Shown one piece after another: positions 1-8,445 of a stretch of 64,000 nt of DNA. The notes beneath the pieces are model-generated. The model searched no databases and was not told the origin of the DNA. It saw nothing but the letters and a program-made list of their open reading frames with translations. Origin of the DNA: CAWCFV01 sp963794995 (GTDB taxonomy: Bacteria; Actinomycetota; Actinomycetes; JACCUZ01); NCBI GenBank assembly GCA_963794995.1, contig CAWCFV010000002.1:1054001-1118000 (forward strand). The letters run 5' to 3'. Position numbers and translations under genes: made by a program. The first letter of the stretch is position 1. Every line of letters begins with the position of its first letter.

Positions 1-983
1 AGCCGAGCTGCCCCGCGGCGCGCAGCCGCCAGGACTGCTCCACCGCGGCCCCGATGACCGGCACACCCGCCGACGCGGCCAGCGCCCCGACCAGGCGCTC
101 CGCGGTCGCCCCCGGACGACCCCGTCGGGCTCGTCGGCCGACACGGCGGGCACCAGCGCCTCGACGACGTCCTCGACGTCGGCGACCAGCCGGTCGTTGC
201 GCGCCCGCCGCTTGGACACCGCGTCGACGAGCAGCGCCTCCAGGGCGTCGACGCCCGCGCCGGTGCGTGCCGAGCAGGTGAGCACCGGGGAGCGCCGCAG
301 GCCGTCGTCGTCGAGCAGCCGGCGCAGGTCGGCGGCGCACTCGGCCGCCGCGAACGGGTTGACCGTGTCGACCTGGTTGAGCACGACGACCATGACCGCC
401 TGGTGACCGGCCAGCGGGCCGCAGGTAGCGCTCGTGCAGCACCTGGTCGGCGTACTTCTGCGGGTCGACCACCCACACCAGCAGGTCGACCAGCTCGACC
501 AGCCGGTCGACCTCGTGCTGGTGCGCGACGGCGGTCGAGTCGTGGTCGGGCAGGTCGAGCAGCACCAGCCCCGCCAGGTCGCCGAGGTCCTCCTCGCGCA
601 GCCCCGGACCGTGCCGCCAGTGGGTCTGCCGGCGCGGCACGCCGAGCCACTGCACCAGCGGCGCGGCCCCGTCCGAGCCCCAGACGCTCGCGTACGCCTT
701 CGAGGTCGTCGGCCGGCGCACGCCGACCGGGGACAGGTCGGCACCGGACAGGGCGTTGAACAGCGACGACTTGCCGCTGCCGGTGGACCCGGCCAGCGCC
801 ACCACGGTGTGCTCGCCGGAGAGCCGGAGCCGCTCGCCCGCACGGACCGAGACGGCCCGGGCCCGGTCGAGCAGCGCGCGGTCGGCGACCCGGCCGTCCA
901 GCGCCTGCGACCGCCTCGTCGAGGGCCGTGAGCATGCCGGGCAGGTCGGCGCGCCGGTGCCTGCCGCGCAGGCGCGGGCTCAC
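1..983 (-). pseudogene. dynamin-like GTPase (second of a pair), frame-broken and cut by window edge
   Basis: The reverse strand from GTG 983 encodes a YfjP/dynamin-type GTPase that only reads as one protein if three single-base breaks are bridged, near 907, 417 and 110. Between breaks the protein is convincing: a P-loop GSTGSGKSS, a DLPDHDS switch segment, and NQVD as the G4 motif. The breaks lie in or beside G/C runs, for example the C5 run at 109-113, which fits sequencing indels better than decay. The GTG start overlaps the stop of the upstream GTPase gene at 980-982, so the pair is probably co-translated. Its usual C-terminal membrane helices lie beyond position 1. The family is thought to act in membrane or division processes; the exact role is unknown. 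Confidence 0.7.
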
Positions 984-2673
984 GAGGCGTCCTCGACGTC
1001 CTGGACGGCTGCCCGCAGGGCGGGGCCGGCACCGTCGGCCACCGTCGCAGCGGCCAGCAGCCGCGCGAACCGCTCCCGCTCCCCGTCGAGCAGCGCGGCC
1101 ACCCGCCGCTCGAGGTCGCGTCGCGCCTGCTCGGCCAGCGACCGGACGGCCTGGTCGCCGAGGACCGCCTCGAGCATCTTCTGGCTCAGCGCGGACGCAC
1201 CGGTCGCGACCGCGACCTCGCCGGCCACCAGCCCCCCGGTGTGCGCGAAGACGACGATCATGACCATCAGGCCCAGCCCGTTGACGCCGAAGGCCAGGTA
1301 GCGCGCGGTCGCTGCGCTTGCCCTGCGCCCTGGGTCCGCACCAGGTCGAGCACCCCGGCCTGCCACTCGCGCACCTCGCGCGCGGTGGCCTCGGCGAGCC
1401 CCGGCGACGAGCGGCGCAGGTCGTCGTCACCGAGCAGCGCGGCCCCGGCCGGGTCGGCGGCCCAGGCGGTGCCGGCCCGCTCCGCGGCGGTGTCGGCGGC
1501 CGAGCGCACCAGGGCCTCGACGCCGGTCTCGAGCGCCGCCGCCAGGTCGGCGCCCGGCGCCGGCTTGCCCTGCACCGCCGCGGTCACCCGGTCGCGGACC
1601 CGGGACACCCTGGTCTCGAGCGCGCGCATGATCTCGCCGGTGCCGACGAACTCCTGCCAGCGGGCGAGCACCTCCCCGCGCAGCAGCGAGCCGTCGGCGC
1701 TGGCCTCGGACACCTGGCGCAGCGCCTCGTCGTACGCCGTGTCGACGACGCTGCGCAGCCGCTGGACGGCCTCGGCCTGGGCGTCGGCCGCGGCCGCGAG
1801 GGTGAACACGCGTGCCGCGAGCGAGCGGATCGCGCCGTCGAGGGTGTGGCGGACCACGGCGGACCGGGTCCCGGCATCGGTCGCGAGGCCGTGCAGCCAG
1901 CTCCGCACGGGGTCGACGACGTCCGGGGCCAGGAGCGCGTCGTAGGTGTGCGACTCCGGGATCACGAACAGCGGGGCACCGCCGAGGCCCTGGTCGGTGA
2001 GCATCGCGGCGAGGTGGCCGCGTACCTCGTCGACAGCCTCGGGCGGCACCCGGTCGAGCACGACCGCGACCGCGGTGCCGCGGGTGACGGCGACCCGGAG
2101 GAACTCCCACGGCACCGCGTCGGCGTAGCGCGCGGCGGTGGTGACGAACAGCCACATGTCCGCGGCCGCCAGCAGCTGGGTGGCCAGCTCCCGGTTCCGG
2201 GTGACCACCGAGTCGATGTCCGGCGCGTCGAGCACGCCCAGGCCGGCCGGGATCCCGGTGCTCGGCACCAGCTGCAGCGAGGTCGGCTCCGAGGAGCTGG
2301 TGGTGGTGCGGGTCAGGCCGGGGAGGACCCGGCGCTGCTCGAACCAGGCGTTGTCGCTGGGGTGGTAGGCCAGCACGGCCGACCGGGTCGTCGGGCGCAG
2401 CACCCCGGCGGCGGTGATCCGGGAGCCCACCAGGCTGTTGACCAGCGTCGACTTGCCGGCGCCGGTCGGTCCGCCGACGACGGCCAGCAGCGGGGCGTCC
2501 AGCCGGCGCAGCCGGGGCAGCACGTAGTCGGTGAGCTGGTCGGCGGTCTCGCGGCGCAGGGTGCGGGCCCGGTCGGCGTCGGCCAGCTCGAGCGGCAGCC
2601 GCAGCTCGGCCAGCTGCTCGCCGAGCCCCTCCAGGGCGGCGAGCAGCGCCGCGGGAGAAGCGAAGGGTGCCAC
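980..2673 (-). pseudogene. dynamin-like GTPase (first of a pair), one frame break
   Basis: A GTP-binding protein of about 560 residues starting at GTG 2673, with P-loop GPTGAGKST, switch motif DAPDID and a G4-like VLDRV. The N-terminal 450 residues are intact. Near 1316-1325 the frame changes, and the C-terminal segment continues in another frame to 980. That segment begins ATARYLAFGVNG and carries a hydrophobic helix (LGLMVMIVVFAHTGG) followed by a basic coiled region. The break is a single net base in a GGG/GCGC context, so a sequencing indel is likely. It overlaps the next GTPase gene by 4 nt. Paired GTPases of this kind are common in actinobacteria. The GTG was chosen because the protein similarity begins there; upstream codons are low-complexity. 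Confidence 0.75.
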
Positions 2674-2737
2674 GGGCCCAATCCTCGCCCACGACGCGCG
2701 CCGGGGTGGGTTGCGACGATCAACGGCGCGCCGCGGG

Positions 2738-3103
2738 TCAACGCTCCCACGGCGCGGTGTCGTCCATCTTCGCGTAGTACTTCGCCAGGTGGGACCGCAC
2801 CCGGTCGATGTCCCGGTGCGGGAGGTCGACACCCCCGCGTGAGCCCTCCATGACGTTGCCGGCTGCCATCACGCCGCGCGGTACCGCTGTCAGCCGACCG
2901 TCGATGACGTCGGCGACCAGCAGCTTGTAGCTGCCGAAGTTCTCCTTCGTGTCCGCGTCGTACCAGACGTGGGCGTCGCGGTACTTCTCGTTGGGCCCGT
3001 CCTCGGCGTCGGCCCACTCGCGGACCCGCTTCTCCGCGGCGGCACCGTCCCACTCGCGGTCCCGGTCGGCGAGCGGCAGGTCCTGGAAGGCGGTCACGGC
3101 CAT
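2738..3103 (-). CDS. conserved small protein resembling a phage-head-protease-associated domain
   Basis: 121 residues, soluble, acidic and basic residues mixed, from ATG 3103 with a GGAGG-like site just upstream. The central part (WYDADTKENFGSYKLLVADV, then GRLTAVPRGV) and the tail (DIDRVRSHLAKYYAKM) match the pattern I know from the C-terminal domain found with phage prohead proteases. No protease domain, capsid or portal gene lies nearby, so this is best read as a domesticated stand-alone copy. Function is not known. It stands alone on the minus strand, with a tRNA gene 220 bp upstream. Confidence 0.6.
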   Translation of the reverse strand: MAVTAFQDLPLADRDREWDGAAAEKRVREWADAEDGPNEKYRDAHVWYDADTKENFGSYKLLVADVIDGRLTAVPRGVMAAGNVMEGSRGGVDLPHRDIDRVRSHLAKYYAKMDDTAPWER

Positions 3104-3325
3104 GGCGTCCTCCTCGTGCGATGTCCTCGGATGCCGTGGCGTCGTACCCGGCGGTCGGGCGGCCACGCACCGGCAGCGGTGGCCTCGCCGCCGGACGGAG
3201 TCGGCACAGCGCACCGGGGAAGCGGCCGGCTCCCACTACCGTGGTGGGTGGACGGACCCGTCCGGCACCATGCGACCGCGACTCCCAACCGGGCCGGAGG
3301 TCGCGCGTGTGCCGGCCGGTCCCCC

Positions 3326-3398
3326 GCGCCCGTAGCTCAGTGGATAGAGCGACTGCCTTCTAAGCAGTTGGTCGCAGGTTCGAGTCCTGCCGGGCGCG
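3326..3398 (+). tRNA. tRNA-Arg (UCU)
   Basis: Full cloverleaf: the acceptor stem GCGCCCG pairs with CGGGCGC, the anticodon loop is CTTCTAA (anticodon TCT), and the T-loop is TTCGAGT. The CCA end is not encoded (the discriminator G is followed by CC). Confidence 0.95.
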
Positions 3399-3427
3399 CC
3401 GCGCCGCGGACCACGTCACGGTCGGGC

Positions 3428-3706
3428 TCAGCGGTCCTCGGAGTCGCGCTGGTCGCGCATCCGCGCGGTGAGCCGGGCGAGGCGCCGACGCGACGCCTCC
3501 TGGACGCGGGTCGCCACGAGGAACTCGGCCGCCTCGATGCGCACCGCCTCGGACTGCCACGAGGTCCGTACGCCGTAGAGCTCGGGCTCGACCCAGTCGC
3601 TGTCCGGGGCGGGTGCCGGCGACGGGGAGGCGGCCGGCTCGGGGACGACCTCCGGGTGGGCGTCCCGGTGCACCTCCAGCCGGTCGCGCCTGGCTCGTGT
3701 CGCCAT
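3428..3706 (-). CDS. hypothetical protein, 92 aa
   Basis: A small soluble protein with a Pro/Ala/Ser-rich stretch (about residues 24-38) followed by an Arg-rich helical C-terminus (VQEASRRRLARLTARMRDQR) likely to be a short coiled coil. The start at ATG 3706 is preferred to the longer frame because the codons before it look non-coding. I do not recognise a family. It lies between tRNA-Arg and the cation-efflux operon, with no evident partner. Confidence 0.4.
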   Translation of the reverse strand: MATRARRDRLEVHRDAHPEVVPEPAASPSPAPAPDSDWVEPELYGVRTSWQSEAVRIEAAEFLVATRVQEASRRRLARLTARMRDQRDSEDR

Positions 3707-3865
3707 CTCGGCCCCCTCGCGCAGCAGCGGTGCTGCCCTTCCATCGTGCCCCCCGCACCACCCCGGCCATGCGGTGCGCCCGGTCACGATCGGGTAATAA
3801 TTCATCACGGTCGGTAACACTCGCACCACCGCTCCCGCAGGCGTCACCGGCGCCTGGGCTCACGC

Positions 3866-4504
3866 TCAGCAACAGGTGTCGGCCAGCGACTCGGCCCGCC
3901 AGCTGCGGACGGCCTCGGCCCCCGCGAGCCCGGCGACCACCAGGGCGGCCGCCGGGTCGGCCCACCACCAGCCGAGCGTGGCGTTGAGCAGCAGGCCCCC
4001 CAGCACGACCCCGGAGAGGACCGCGCAGAGCCTGGTCTGGCCGGCCTCGCGCTCCTGGGCCCGGGAGCCCAGCACCGGCGCCAGCCGGCGCTTGGCCCGG
4101 GCCAGGGCAGGCATCGTGGCCAGCGACAGCGCGGTGACGACGATGCCGACCCGGCTGACGGCCGGCTCGTCGCTCCCGAGCAGGTCGAGCACCGCGTTGA
4201 CCGAGACCCACGTGGCCAGCACCGCGAAGCAGACCGCGATCGCGCGGGTGGCCCGGCGGTCGTCGGGCTGGGTGCACCCGGTGCGCTGCTCGCGGGCCAG
4301 CCGCCAGGACAGGACGACGGCGCCGGAGACCTCGACGACCGAGTCGAGCCCGAAGGCGATGAGCCCCAGCGAGCCGGCCGCGACGCCGGCCGAGAGCGCG
4401 ACCGCGGCCTCGGCGACGTTCCAGCCGATCGTGACCCGGTTCAGCAGCCGGGCCCGGCGCAGGGCCACCGGCCGGTCGACCGGTGCACGGATGGCGGTCG
4501 TCAT
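3866..4504 (-). CDS. cation diffusion facilitator-type metal transporter
   Basis: 212 residues with five or six predicted membrane helices. The motif FGLDSVVEVSG in helix 2 and WADPAAALVVAG near the C-terminus are typical of the short 'cation transporter' branch of CDF proteins, which lack the long cytosolic domain. The protein ends in two cysteines (DTCC), which could bind a soft metal. Its ATG overlaps the stop of the ArsR-family gene by 4 nt, so the two are translationally coupled and the transporter is very likely the target of that metal sensor. Likely substrates are Zn, Cd or Pb, not resolvable from sequence. Confidence 0.8.
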   Translation of the reverse strand: MTTAIRAPVDRPVALRRARLLNRVTIGWNVAEAAVALSAGVAAGSLGLIAFGLDSVVEVSGAVVLSWRLAREQRTGCTQPDDRRATRAIAVCFAVLATWVSVNAVLDLLGSDEPAVSRVGIVVTALSLATMPALARAKRRLAPVLGSRAQEREAGQTRLCAVLSGVVLGGLLLNATLGWWWADPAAALVVAGLAGAEAVRSWRAESLADTCC

Positions 4505-4848
4505 CCGGTCATCAGCCTCGGGTCGGACCCGTCGGCGCTGTGCCCGGGGGCGCTGCGCACCGTCAGGCCGGCCAGGTCGTGCAGCGCGTGCGCGAGCCGG
4601 TCGTCGGCGAGCCGGTAGCGGACCCGGCGACCTTCGGCCTCGGCGAGCACCAGGCCGCAGTCGCGCAGGCAGGCCAGGTGGTTGGACACCGCGGGCCGGC
4701 TCGCGCCGAGGTGGTCGGCGAGCTCGGCCGGGTAGGCCGGCGCGTCGGCCAGCCGGAGCAGGATCCGCCGCCGGGTGCCGTCGGACAGTGCCCGGCCCAC
4801 CCGGTCCAGCACGGCGAGGGTGTCGGCGTAGGACGGGGCGCTGGCCAT
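4501..4848 (-). CDS. ArsR/SmtB-family metal-responsive repressor, CmtR-like
   Basis: 115 residues with a winged helix-turn-helix. The recognition helix region reads SRPAVSNHLACLRDCG and the wing reads GRRVRYRL. Two cysteines four residues apart in the recognition helix match the Cys57/Cys61 ligands of Mycobacterium tuberculosis CmtR (Cd/Pb sensor). The third CmtR ligand near the C-terminus is missing here, where only a His is available. The start is set at ATG 4848 because a TACGGT hexamer at 4855-4860 sits 6 nt upstream, giving a leaderless mRNA. It is coupled to the downstream cation transporter and likely represses its own operon. Confidence 0.8.
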   Translation of the reverse strand: MASAPSYADTLAVLDRVGRALSDGTRRRILLRLADAPAYPAELADHLGASRPAVSNHLACLRDCGLVLAEAEGRRVRYRLADDRLAHALHDLAGLTVRSAPGHSADGSDPRLMTG

Positions 4849-4854
4849 CCCGGC

Positions 4855-4860
4855 ACCGTA
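4855..4860 (-). promoter_or_regulatory. -10 hexamer of the ArsR operon (leaderless)
   Basis: TACGGT on the minus strand, 6 nt before ATG 4848. The spacing places the transcription start at the A of the start codon. Confidence 0.55.
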
Positions 4861-4924
4861 CATCCCTCGCTGAATTCACGCCAGGCTGAACAGCCCGCCG
4901 GGGCCGCCCCGGCCCGGCGACCTC

Positions 4925-4930
4925 TAGGGT
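4925..4930 (+). promoter_or_regulatory. -10 hexamer of orn (leaderless)
   Basis: TAGGGT followed by 7 nt and then the ATG of orn; no ribosome-binding site fits in between. Confidence 0.6.
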
Positions 4931-4937
4931 GCGGGCC

Positions 4938-5573
4938 ATGACCGAGCGCAACGACCGGATGGTCTGGATCGACTGCGAGATGACCGGGCTCGAGCTGGGC
5001 CGGGACGCGCTGGTCGAGGTCGCGGCGCTGGTCACCGACTCCGAGCTCACCGTGCTCGGCGACGGCGTCGACGTGGTGATCAAGCCGCCGCAGGAGGCCC
5101 TGGACGGCATGCCGGAGGTCGTCCGGGCGATGCACACGAGCTCGGGCCTGCTCGACGAGCTCGACGCAGGCACGACCCTGCTCGACGCCCAGGCGCAGGT
5201 CCTGGCCTACGTCACCGAGCACGTGCCCACCGCGCGCAAGGCCCCGCTGGCCGGCAACTCGGTCTATGTCGACCGCGCCTTCCTCAGCCGCGACATGCCG
5301 GCCCTGGACGAGCACCTGCACTACCGGCTCGTCGACGTGTCCTCGATCAAGGAGCTCGTGCGGCGCTGGTTCCCCCGCGTCTACTTCAACTCGCCCAGCA
5401 AGCACGGCGGGCACCGGGCCCTGGCCGACATCCGGGAGAGCATCGAGGAGCTGAAGTTCTACCGGGAGGCCGTGTTCGTGCCGCAGCCCGGCCCGGCCTC
5501 GGACGCGGTGAAGGAGATCGCCAAGCGCTTCGAGCTCGGGGCCCCCGTGAGCGCGCCCGTCACCGACGCCTGA
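4938..5573 (+). CDS. orn: oligoribonuclease
   Basis: A 211-residue 3'-5' exonuclease of the DEDDh superfamily that degrades 2-5 nt RNA fragments and pGpG in the cytoplasm. Visible motifs are WIDCEMTGL (Exo I, catalytic Asp/Glu), GNSVYVDRAFL (Exo II), and HRALADIRESIEEL (Exo III with the catalytic His and Asp). Length and motif order are normal for the family. The ATG at 4938 is 7 nt after a TAGGGT -10 hexamer, so the mRNA is probably leaderless. It is monocistronic, with tRNA-His directly downstream. Confidence 0.95.
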   Translation: MTERNDRMVWIDCEMTGLELGRDALVEVAALVTDSELTVLGDGVDVVIKPPQEALDGMPEVVRAMHTSSGLLDELDAGTTLLDAQAQVLAYVTEHVPTARKAPLAGNSVYVDRAFLSRDMPALDEHLHYRLVDVSSIKELVRRWFPRVYFNSPSKHGGHRALADIRESIEELKFYREAVFVPQPGPASDAVKEIAKRFELGAPVSAPVTDA

Positions 5574-5648
5574 CCGACGCCGCAGGCCGCGCGACCGGCC
5601 GGCCCTGCGCCGCCTGTATGATCCTCACGCCGCGCGAGCGGTGCACCT

Positions 5649-5725
5649 GGTGGGTGTAGCTCAGCTGGTAGAGCACCTGGTTGTGGTCCAGGTGGCCGCG
5701 GGTTCAAGTCCCGTCACTCACCCCA
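5649..5725 (+). tRNA. tRNA-His (GUG)
   Basis: The acceptor arm GTGGGTG pairs with CACTCAC, with an extra 5' G (the G-1 typical of tRNA-His) at 5649. The anticodon loop is TTGTGGT (GTG) and the T-loop is TTCAAGT. CCA appears to be encoded at 5723-5725. A TATGAT hexamer at 5617-5622 may be its -10. Confidence 0.93.
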
Positions 5726-5728
5726 CGT

Positions 5729-6000
5729 TCAGCGATGTCGCCGCAGCAGCTCGAGGCGGCTGCGGTAGTCGGCCTCGTCGATCTCTCCCCGGGCCAGCCG
5801 CTCGCCTAGCAGTCGCTCGGCCTCTGCCGGGCCCTGCTCGTGGCGGCTCCTGTCCCGTCCGCCCTCGCGGGCGCCGAGGGCCCGGAGCAGCAAACCACGA
5901 CCACGACCGTGGTCGCCGCGACGAGCAGCAGCATCATCAGGCTCACCCAGAACCAGCCGCCCGTGCCGCCGGGGCCGCAGGAAACCCGCCCCTCCTGCAA
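5729..6000 (-). pseudogene. small SHOCT-domain membrane protein, one frame break
   Basis: A short membrane protein divergent from the nuo-like operon. The N-terminal part has one membrane helix (WFWVSLMMLLLVAATTVVVV). The C-terminal part, in a different frame, is a clear SHOCT domain ending ERLARGEIDEADYRSRLELL and stopping at 5729. One missing base near 5891 in a GC-rich stretch would join them, so an indel error is probable. The start is unclear: TTG 6000 is in frame and an AGGAGG-like site follows it, but no ATG/GTG stands right after that site. SHOCT helices are about 30 residues and often end oligomeric membrane proteins. The first GC-tract dyad lies directly upstream. Confidence 0.6.
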
Positions 6001-6001
6001 G

Positions 6002-6016
6002 TACCCCTGGCGGGTA
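6002..6016. promoter_or_regulatory. GC-tract dyad, CsoR-family-like operator 1
   Basis: TACCC and GGGTA arms around a 5-nt centre. The TACCC...GGGTA layout is that of operators of the CsoR/RcnR/FrmR family. It sits directly before the SHOCT gene on one side and the nuo-like operon on the other. No csoR gene is in the window, so the assignment rests on the dyad alone. Confidence 0.4.
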
Positions 6017-6044
6017 TCTTGACCGATCCGGTCCAGGGGCTGGT

Positions 6045-6067
6045 CATATACACCCGGGGGGTATATG
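6045..6067. promoter_or_regulatory. GC-tract dyad, CsoR-family-like operator 2
   Basis: A 23-bp near-perfect palindrome with arms CATATAC and GTATATG and inner CCC/GGG pairs; one pair (6052/6060) mismatches. It lies 82 bp before nuoA. A TTGACC (6019-6024) could be a -35 whose -10 falls inside this dyad, which would suit repression. Confidence 0.45.
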
Positions 6068-6148
6068 GTCACGCCAGTGCCCGCTCGCGAGTAGCGGTCG
6101 GGAGCCCGGGTATGCCGGGTGGACGCGACCACGACGGAGGACAGCGAT

Positions 6149-6532
6149 GTGCCGTACGTCGCAGACCTGGCGGGACCTCCGGTGACCGGCTACGCCGGAG
6201 CCGCGGCCATGCTGCTGACCGCACTCGCCGGCATCGCCGCCCTGTACGGCGTGCACCGGGTGACCGCCCTGCGCGCCGACCCCGTGACGAGCCTGCCGTT
6301 CCTCTCGGGCTGGGACCCCGACCAGCACGCCCTGTCCCGCTTCCACGCGCGCTGGTACCCCATGACGCTGCTGTTCCTCGCCTTCGACGTGGAGATGCTG
6401 TTCATGTACCCGTGGGCGGTGGTGGTCGCGCGGGTCGGCGCCTCGGCGGTCATCGAGATGTTCCTCTTCCTCGGCGCGCTCCTGGTACCGGTCCTGTGGG
6501 CCTGGCGGGAAGGCGCGCTGCGATGGGCGTGA
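6149..6532 (+). CDS. nuoA: complex I-like subunit A (NuoA family)
   Basis: 127 residues and three predicted helices. The conserved second-helix block reads YPMTLLFLAFDVEMLFMYPW, diagnostic for NuoA. The usual matrix-side loop with the YECG motif, which in complex I lies near the quinone site, is replaced by LPFLSGWDPDQHALS, without cysteine or the usual Glu. GTG 6149 was chosen because GGAGGA at 6136-6141 is well spaced before it; the longer frame from 6119 lacks a site. It overlaps the next gene by 10 nt and opens an eight-gene operon. Confidence 0.85.
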   Translation: MPYVADLAGPPVTGYAGAAAMLLTALAGIAALYGVHRVTALRADPVTSLPFLSGWDPDQHALSRFHARWYPMTLLFLAFDVEMLFMYPWAVVVARVGASAVIEMFLFLGALLVPVLWAWREGALRWA

Positions 6533-7506
6533 CCGGGCTGCTCGCCGGCCGCGCCGCGCGGCGGGCACACGTGCTCGTCGTCGAGGTGCCTGGCTGGTGG
6601 ACCGCCCGGGCCCGGGTGGAGCACGCCGTCGAGGCGCGCGGCTGGCGGCCGGCGACCTCGCCCGCGGACGCCGACGTGCTGGTCGTCTGCGGACCTCCCG
6701 GTGAGCGGCTCGGCGCCGCCGTCGAGCAGGTCTGGCGGCAGATGCCCGGCCCGCGGGCCCGGGTCGAGGTCCACGGCACGGACCTGGCCTCGGCCGAGGC
6801 CGCACTCGACCGGGCAGCGGACCTGCTCCGGACGACCGGCGCGACCGACACCCCGGCGGACCACGACGCGGGCGACGCCCAGCCCGACATGCACGGCGAC
6901 ATGCACGGCGACATGCACGGCGACATGGCACTGGGCGGCATCCCGCTCGCGGGGGGCGGCGACGACCGCGACGGGCTGGAGATGGACGTGCTGGCCGTCC
7001 CCCTCGGCCCGGTGCTGCCGCACTGGCCGGGCGGGCTCGTGCTGCGCTGCCGGCTGCACGGCGACGTGGTGGCCGAGGCCGTCGTCGAGACGCTGCCGGC
7101 TGCCGGGCGCCCGGCCGGAGACCCCGGTCCGGACGCGAGGGCGACCCTCGCGCGCGGCTACGACGCAGCCGCCCAGCTGCTGACCCTGGCCGGCTGGGAT
7201 GCCGCCGCCGCGGACGCCCGGCGGCTGCGCGACCGGCTGCTCGCCGGCGACCCCCCGGACCGCGTCGACGCTGACGCTGCCCGACTGGACCGACGGGTCC
7301 GCCGGTCGCGCACGCTGCGCTGGGCGCTCCCCCGCGACCTCCGGGACCGGCTGCTCGGGATGCTCGACGGGACCCTGCCGGCGGAGCCGGCGGGCGACCG
7401 GCTGCGGGCGCTGCCCGGCCTCGTCGAGGGCTTGGAGCTCGCCGCCGTGCGCCTCGTCGTGGCCGGCCAGGCTCTGGACCTGTCGACGGCGGTGGCCGAT
7501 GCCTGA
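6523..7506 (+). CDS. fused, cysteine-poor NuoB/NuoD-like protein
   Basis: 327 residues with no membrane helix. Residues 15-85 follow NuoB: SPADADVLVVCG then VWRQMPGPRARVEV, matching the SPRQAD...VYDQMPEP pattern. NuoB needs four cysteines for Fe-S cluster N2; the whole protein has only Cys56 and Cys176. Residues 122-135 are three-and-a-half DMHG repeats. From about 155, LGPVLPHWPGGLVLRCRLHG resembles the start of NuoD (the GPQHPSTHG region), then a helical tail. It takes the place of nuoBCDEFGI in the operon and overlaps nuoA and nuoH. It is probably a redox-inactive structural cap on the membrane arm. The Met/His repeats suggest metal binding; both points are inference. Confidence 0.6.
   Translation: MGVTGLLAGRAARRAHVLVVEVPGWWTARARVEHAVEARGWRPATSPADADVLVVCGPPGERLGAAVEQVWRQMPGPRARVEVHGTDLASAEAALDRAADLLRTTGATDTPADHDAGDAQPDMHGDMHGDMHGDMALGGIPLAGGGDDRDGLEMDVLAVPLGPVLPHWPGGLVLRCRLHGDVVAEAVVETLPAAGRPAGDPGPDARATLARGYDAAAQLLTLAGWDAAAADARRLRDRLLAGDPPDRVDADAARLDRRVRRSRTLRWALPRDLRDRLLGMLDGTLPAEPAGDRLRALPGLVEGLELAAVRLVVAGQALDLSTAVADA
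6886..6927 (+). repeat. 12-bp tandem repeat coding for DMHG repeats
   Basis: Three exact copies of GACATGCACGGC plus a partial fourth. In frame they give Asp-Met-His-Gly repeats inside the NuoB/NuoD-like protein, a Met/His arrangement reminiscent of copper-binding segments in CopA-type oxidases. Confidence 0.9.
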
Positions 7507-8440
7507 CGCCGCCGTGGTCGAGGTCGCCGCCGGCTGGGCACCGGCGGCGGCGGCCCTGCTCGCGGCTCTGGCCCTGGCCGCGGCCGCCCTCGACGGAGCG
7601 CTGGCGGCGCGGGGCGCCGGCCGGCCGGCAGCCAGCGGCCTGTCGGCCCCGTTCGACGAGACGGCCCGCCTGCTCCGGCAGCGCCGGCGGGTCACCGTGG
7701 CCGCAGACCCGGTGCTCTGGCGGATCGGCGGCGGCAGCCTGCTGGTGGCCGCGCTGCTCATGGTGGTCGTCGTCCCCCTGGGCCGGTACACCCTGGCCGA
7801 CCTGTCCGTCGGCATCGTCTGGTTCAACGCGATGGACGTCGTGGTGTGGGCGGCGGTGTGGCTCGCCGGCTGGGGTCCGAACTCGGCGCACTCGCTCGTC
7901 GGGGGCTACCGGTTCCTCGCGCTGGGGCTCGCGTACGAGCTGCCGCTGATGTTCGCGCTCACGGCGCCGGCCGTCGCGGCGGGGAGCCTGCGCGTCGGCG
8001 ACGTCGCGGCGGCGCAGGCCGGGGGGTGGTACGTCCTGCAGATGCCGGTCGCCTTCCTCGTGTTCTGCGTCGGGGTGCTGGCGTTCTCGGTGTGGGGGCC
8101 GTTCGCGCCGCCGGCCGGGACGGACCTGGCCGGTGGCGTGCTCACCGAGCTCTCCGGGGTGGACCGGCTGCTCGTCCAGGCCGGCCGCTACGCCCTGCTG
8201 GTGGCGGGCTCGGCGTTCGCCGTCCCGATGTTCCTCGGCGGCGGCGACGGGCCGCTGCTCCCCGGCTGGGCCTGGGTGCTGGCCAAGACCGTCGTGCTGC
8301 TGGCGGCCCTCGTCGCCCTGCGTCGGCGGCTGCCCGCGATGCGGCCGGACCGCTTCGCCGAGGTCGGCTGGCTGGTCCTGCTCCCGCTCACGCTCCTGCA
8401 GGTGCTCGTCGTCGCCGTGCTCGCCGTCGGAAGGGGTTGA
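7499..8440 (+). CDS. nuoH: complex I-like subunit H (NuoH family)
   Basis: 313 residues, about eight membrane helices. The first cytosolic loop (GRPAASGLSAPFDETARLL) aligns with the NuoH loop that normally reads GP...GLLQPLADGLKLL, but is much changed. Further on, AYELPLMFALTAP matches the conserved AYE.P helix that helps form the quinone tunnel. In complex I NuoH joins the Q-module to the pump modules. Here its usual partners B, C, D and I are absent, and only the fused NuoB/D-like protein could sit on it. ATG 7499 overlaps the upstream stop. Confidence 0.82.
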   Translation: MPDAAVVEVAAGWAPAAAALLAALALAAAALDGALAARGAGRPAASGLSAPFDETARLLRQRRRVTVAADPVLWRIGGGSLLVAALLMVVVVPLGRYTLADLSVGIVWFNAMDVVVWAAVWLAGWGPNSAHSLVGGYRFLALGLAYELPLMFALTAPAVAAGSLRVGDVAAAQAGGWYVLQMPVAFLVFCVGVLAFSVWGPFAPPAGTDLAGGVLTELSGVDRLLVQAGRYALLVAGSAFAVPMFLGGGDGPLLPGWAWVLAKTVVLLAALVALRRRLPAMRPDRFAEVGWLVLLPLTLLQVLVVAVLAVGRG

Positions 8441-8445
8441 GAACC

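Noticed and set aside
54..1300. Several plus-strand open frames of 70-180 codons at the left end
   Set aside because: All are Arg/Pro/Ala-rich and run antisense to the GTPase genes, whose motifs are clear on the minus strand.
3326..3398. tRNA-Arg as a phage attachment site, because of the phage-like gene nearby
   Set aside because: No integrase, no partial tRNA repeat and no other phage genes are visible.
5641..6522. A long plus-strand open frame running from tRNA-His through to the NuoB/D-like gene
   Set aside because: Its first 880 bases run through the tRNA, the minus-strand SHOCT gene and nuoA in the wrong frame; only the part from ATG 6523 is protein-like.
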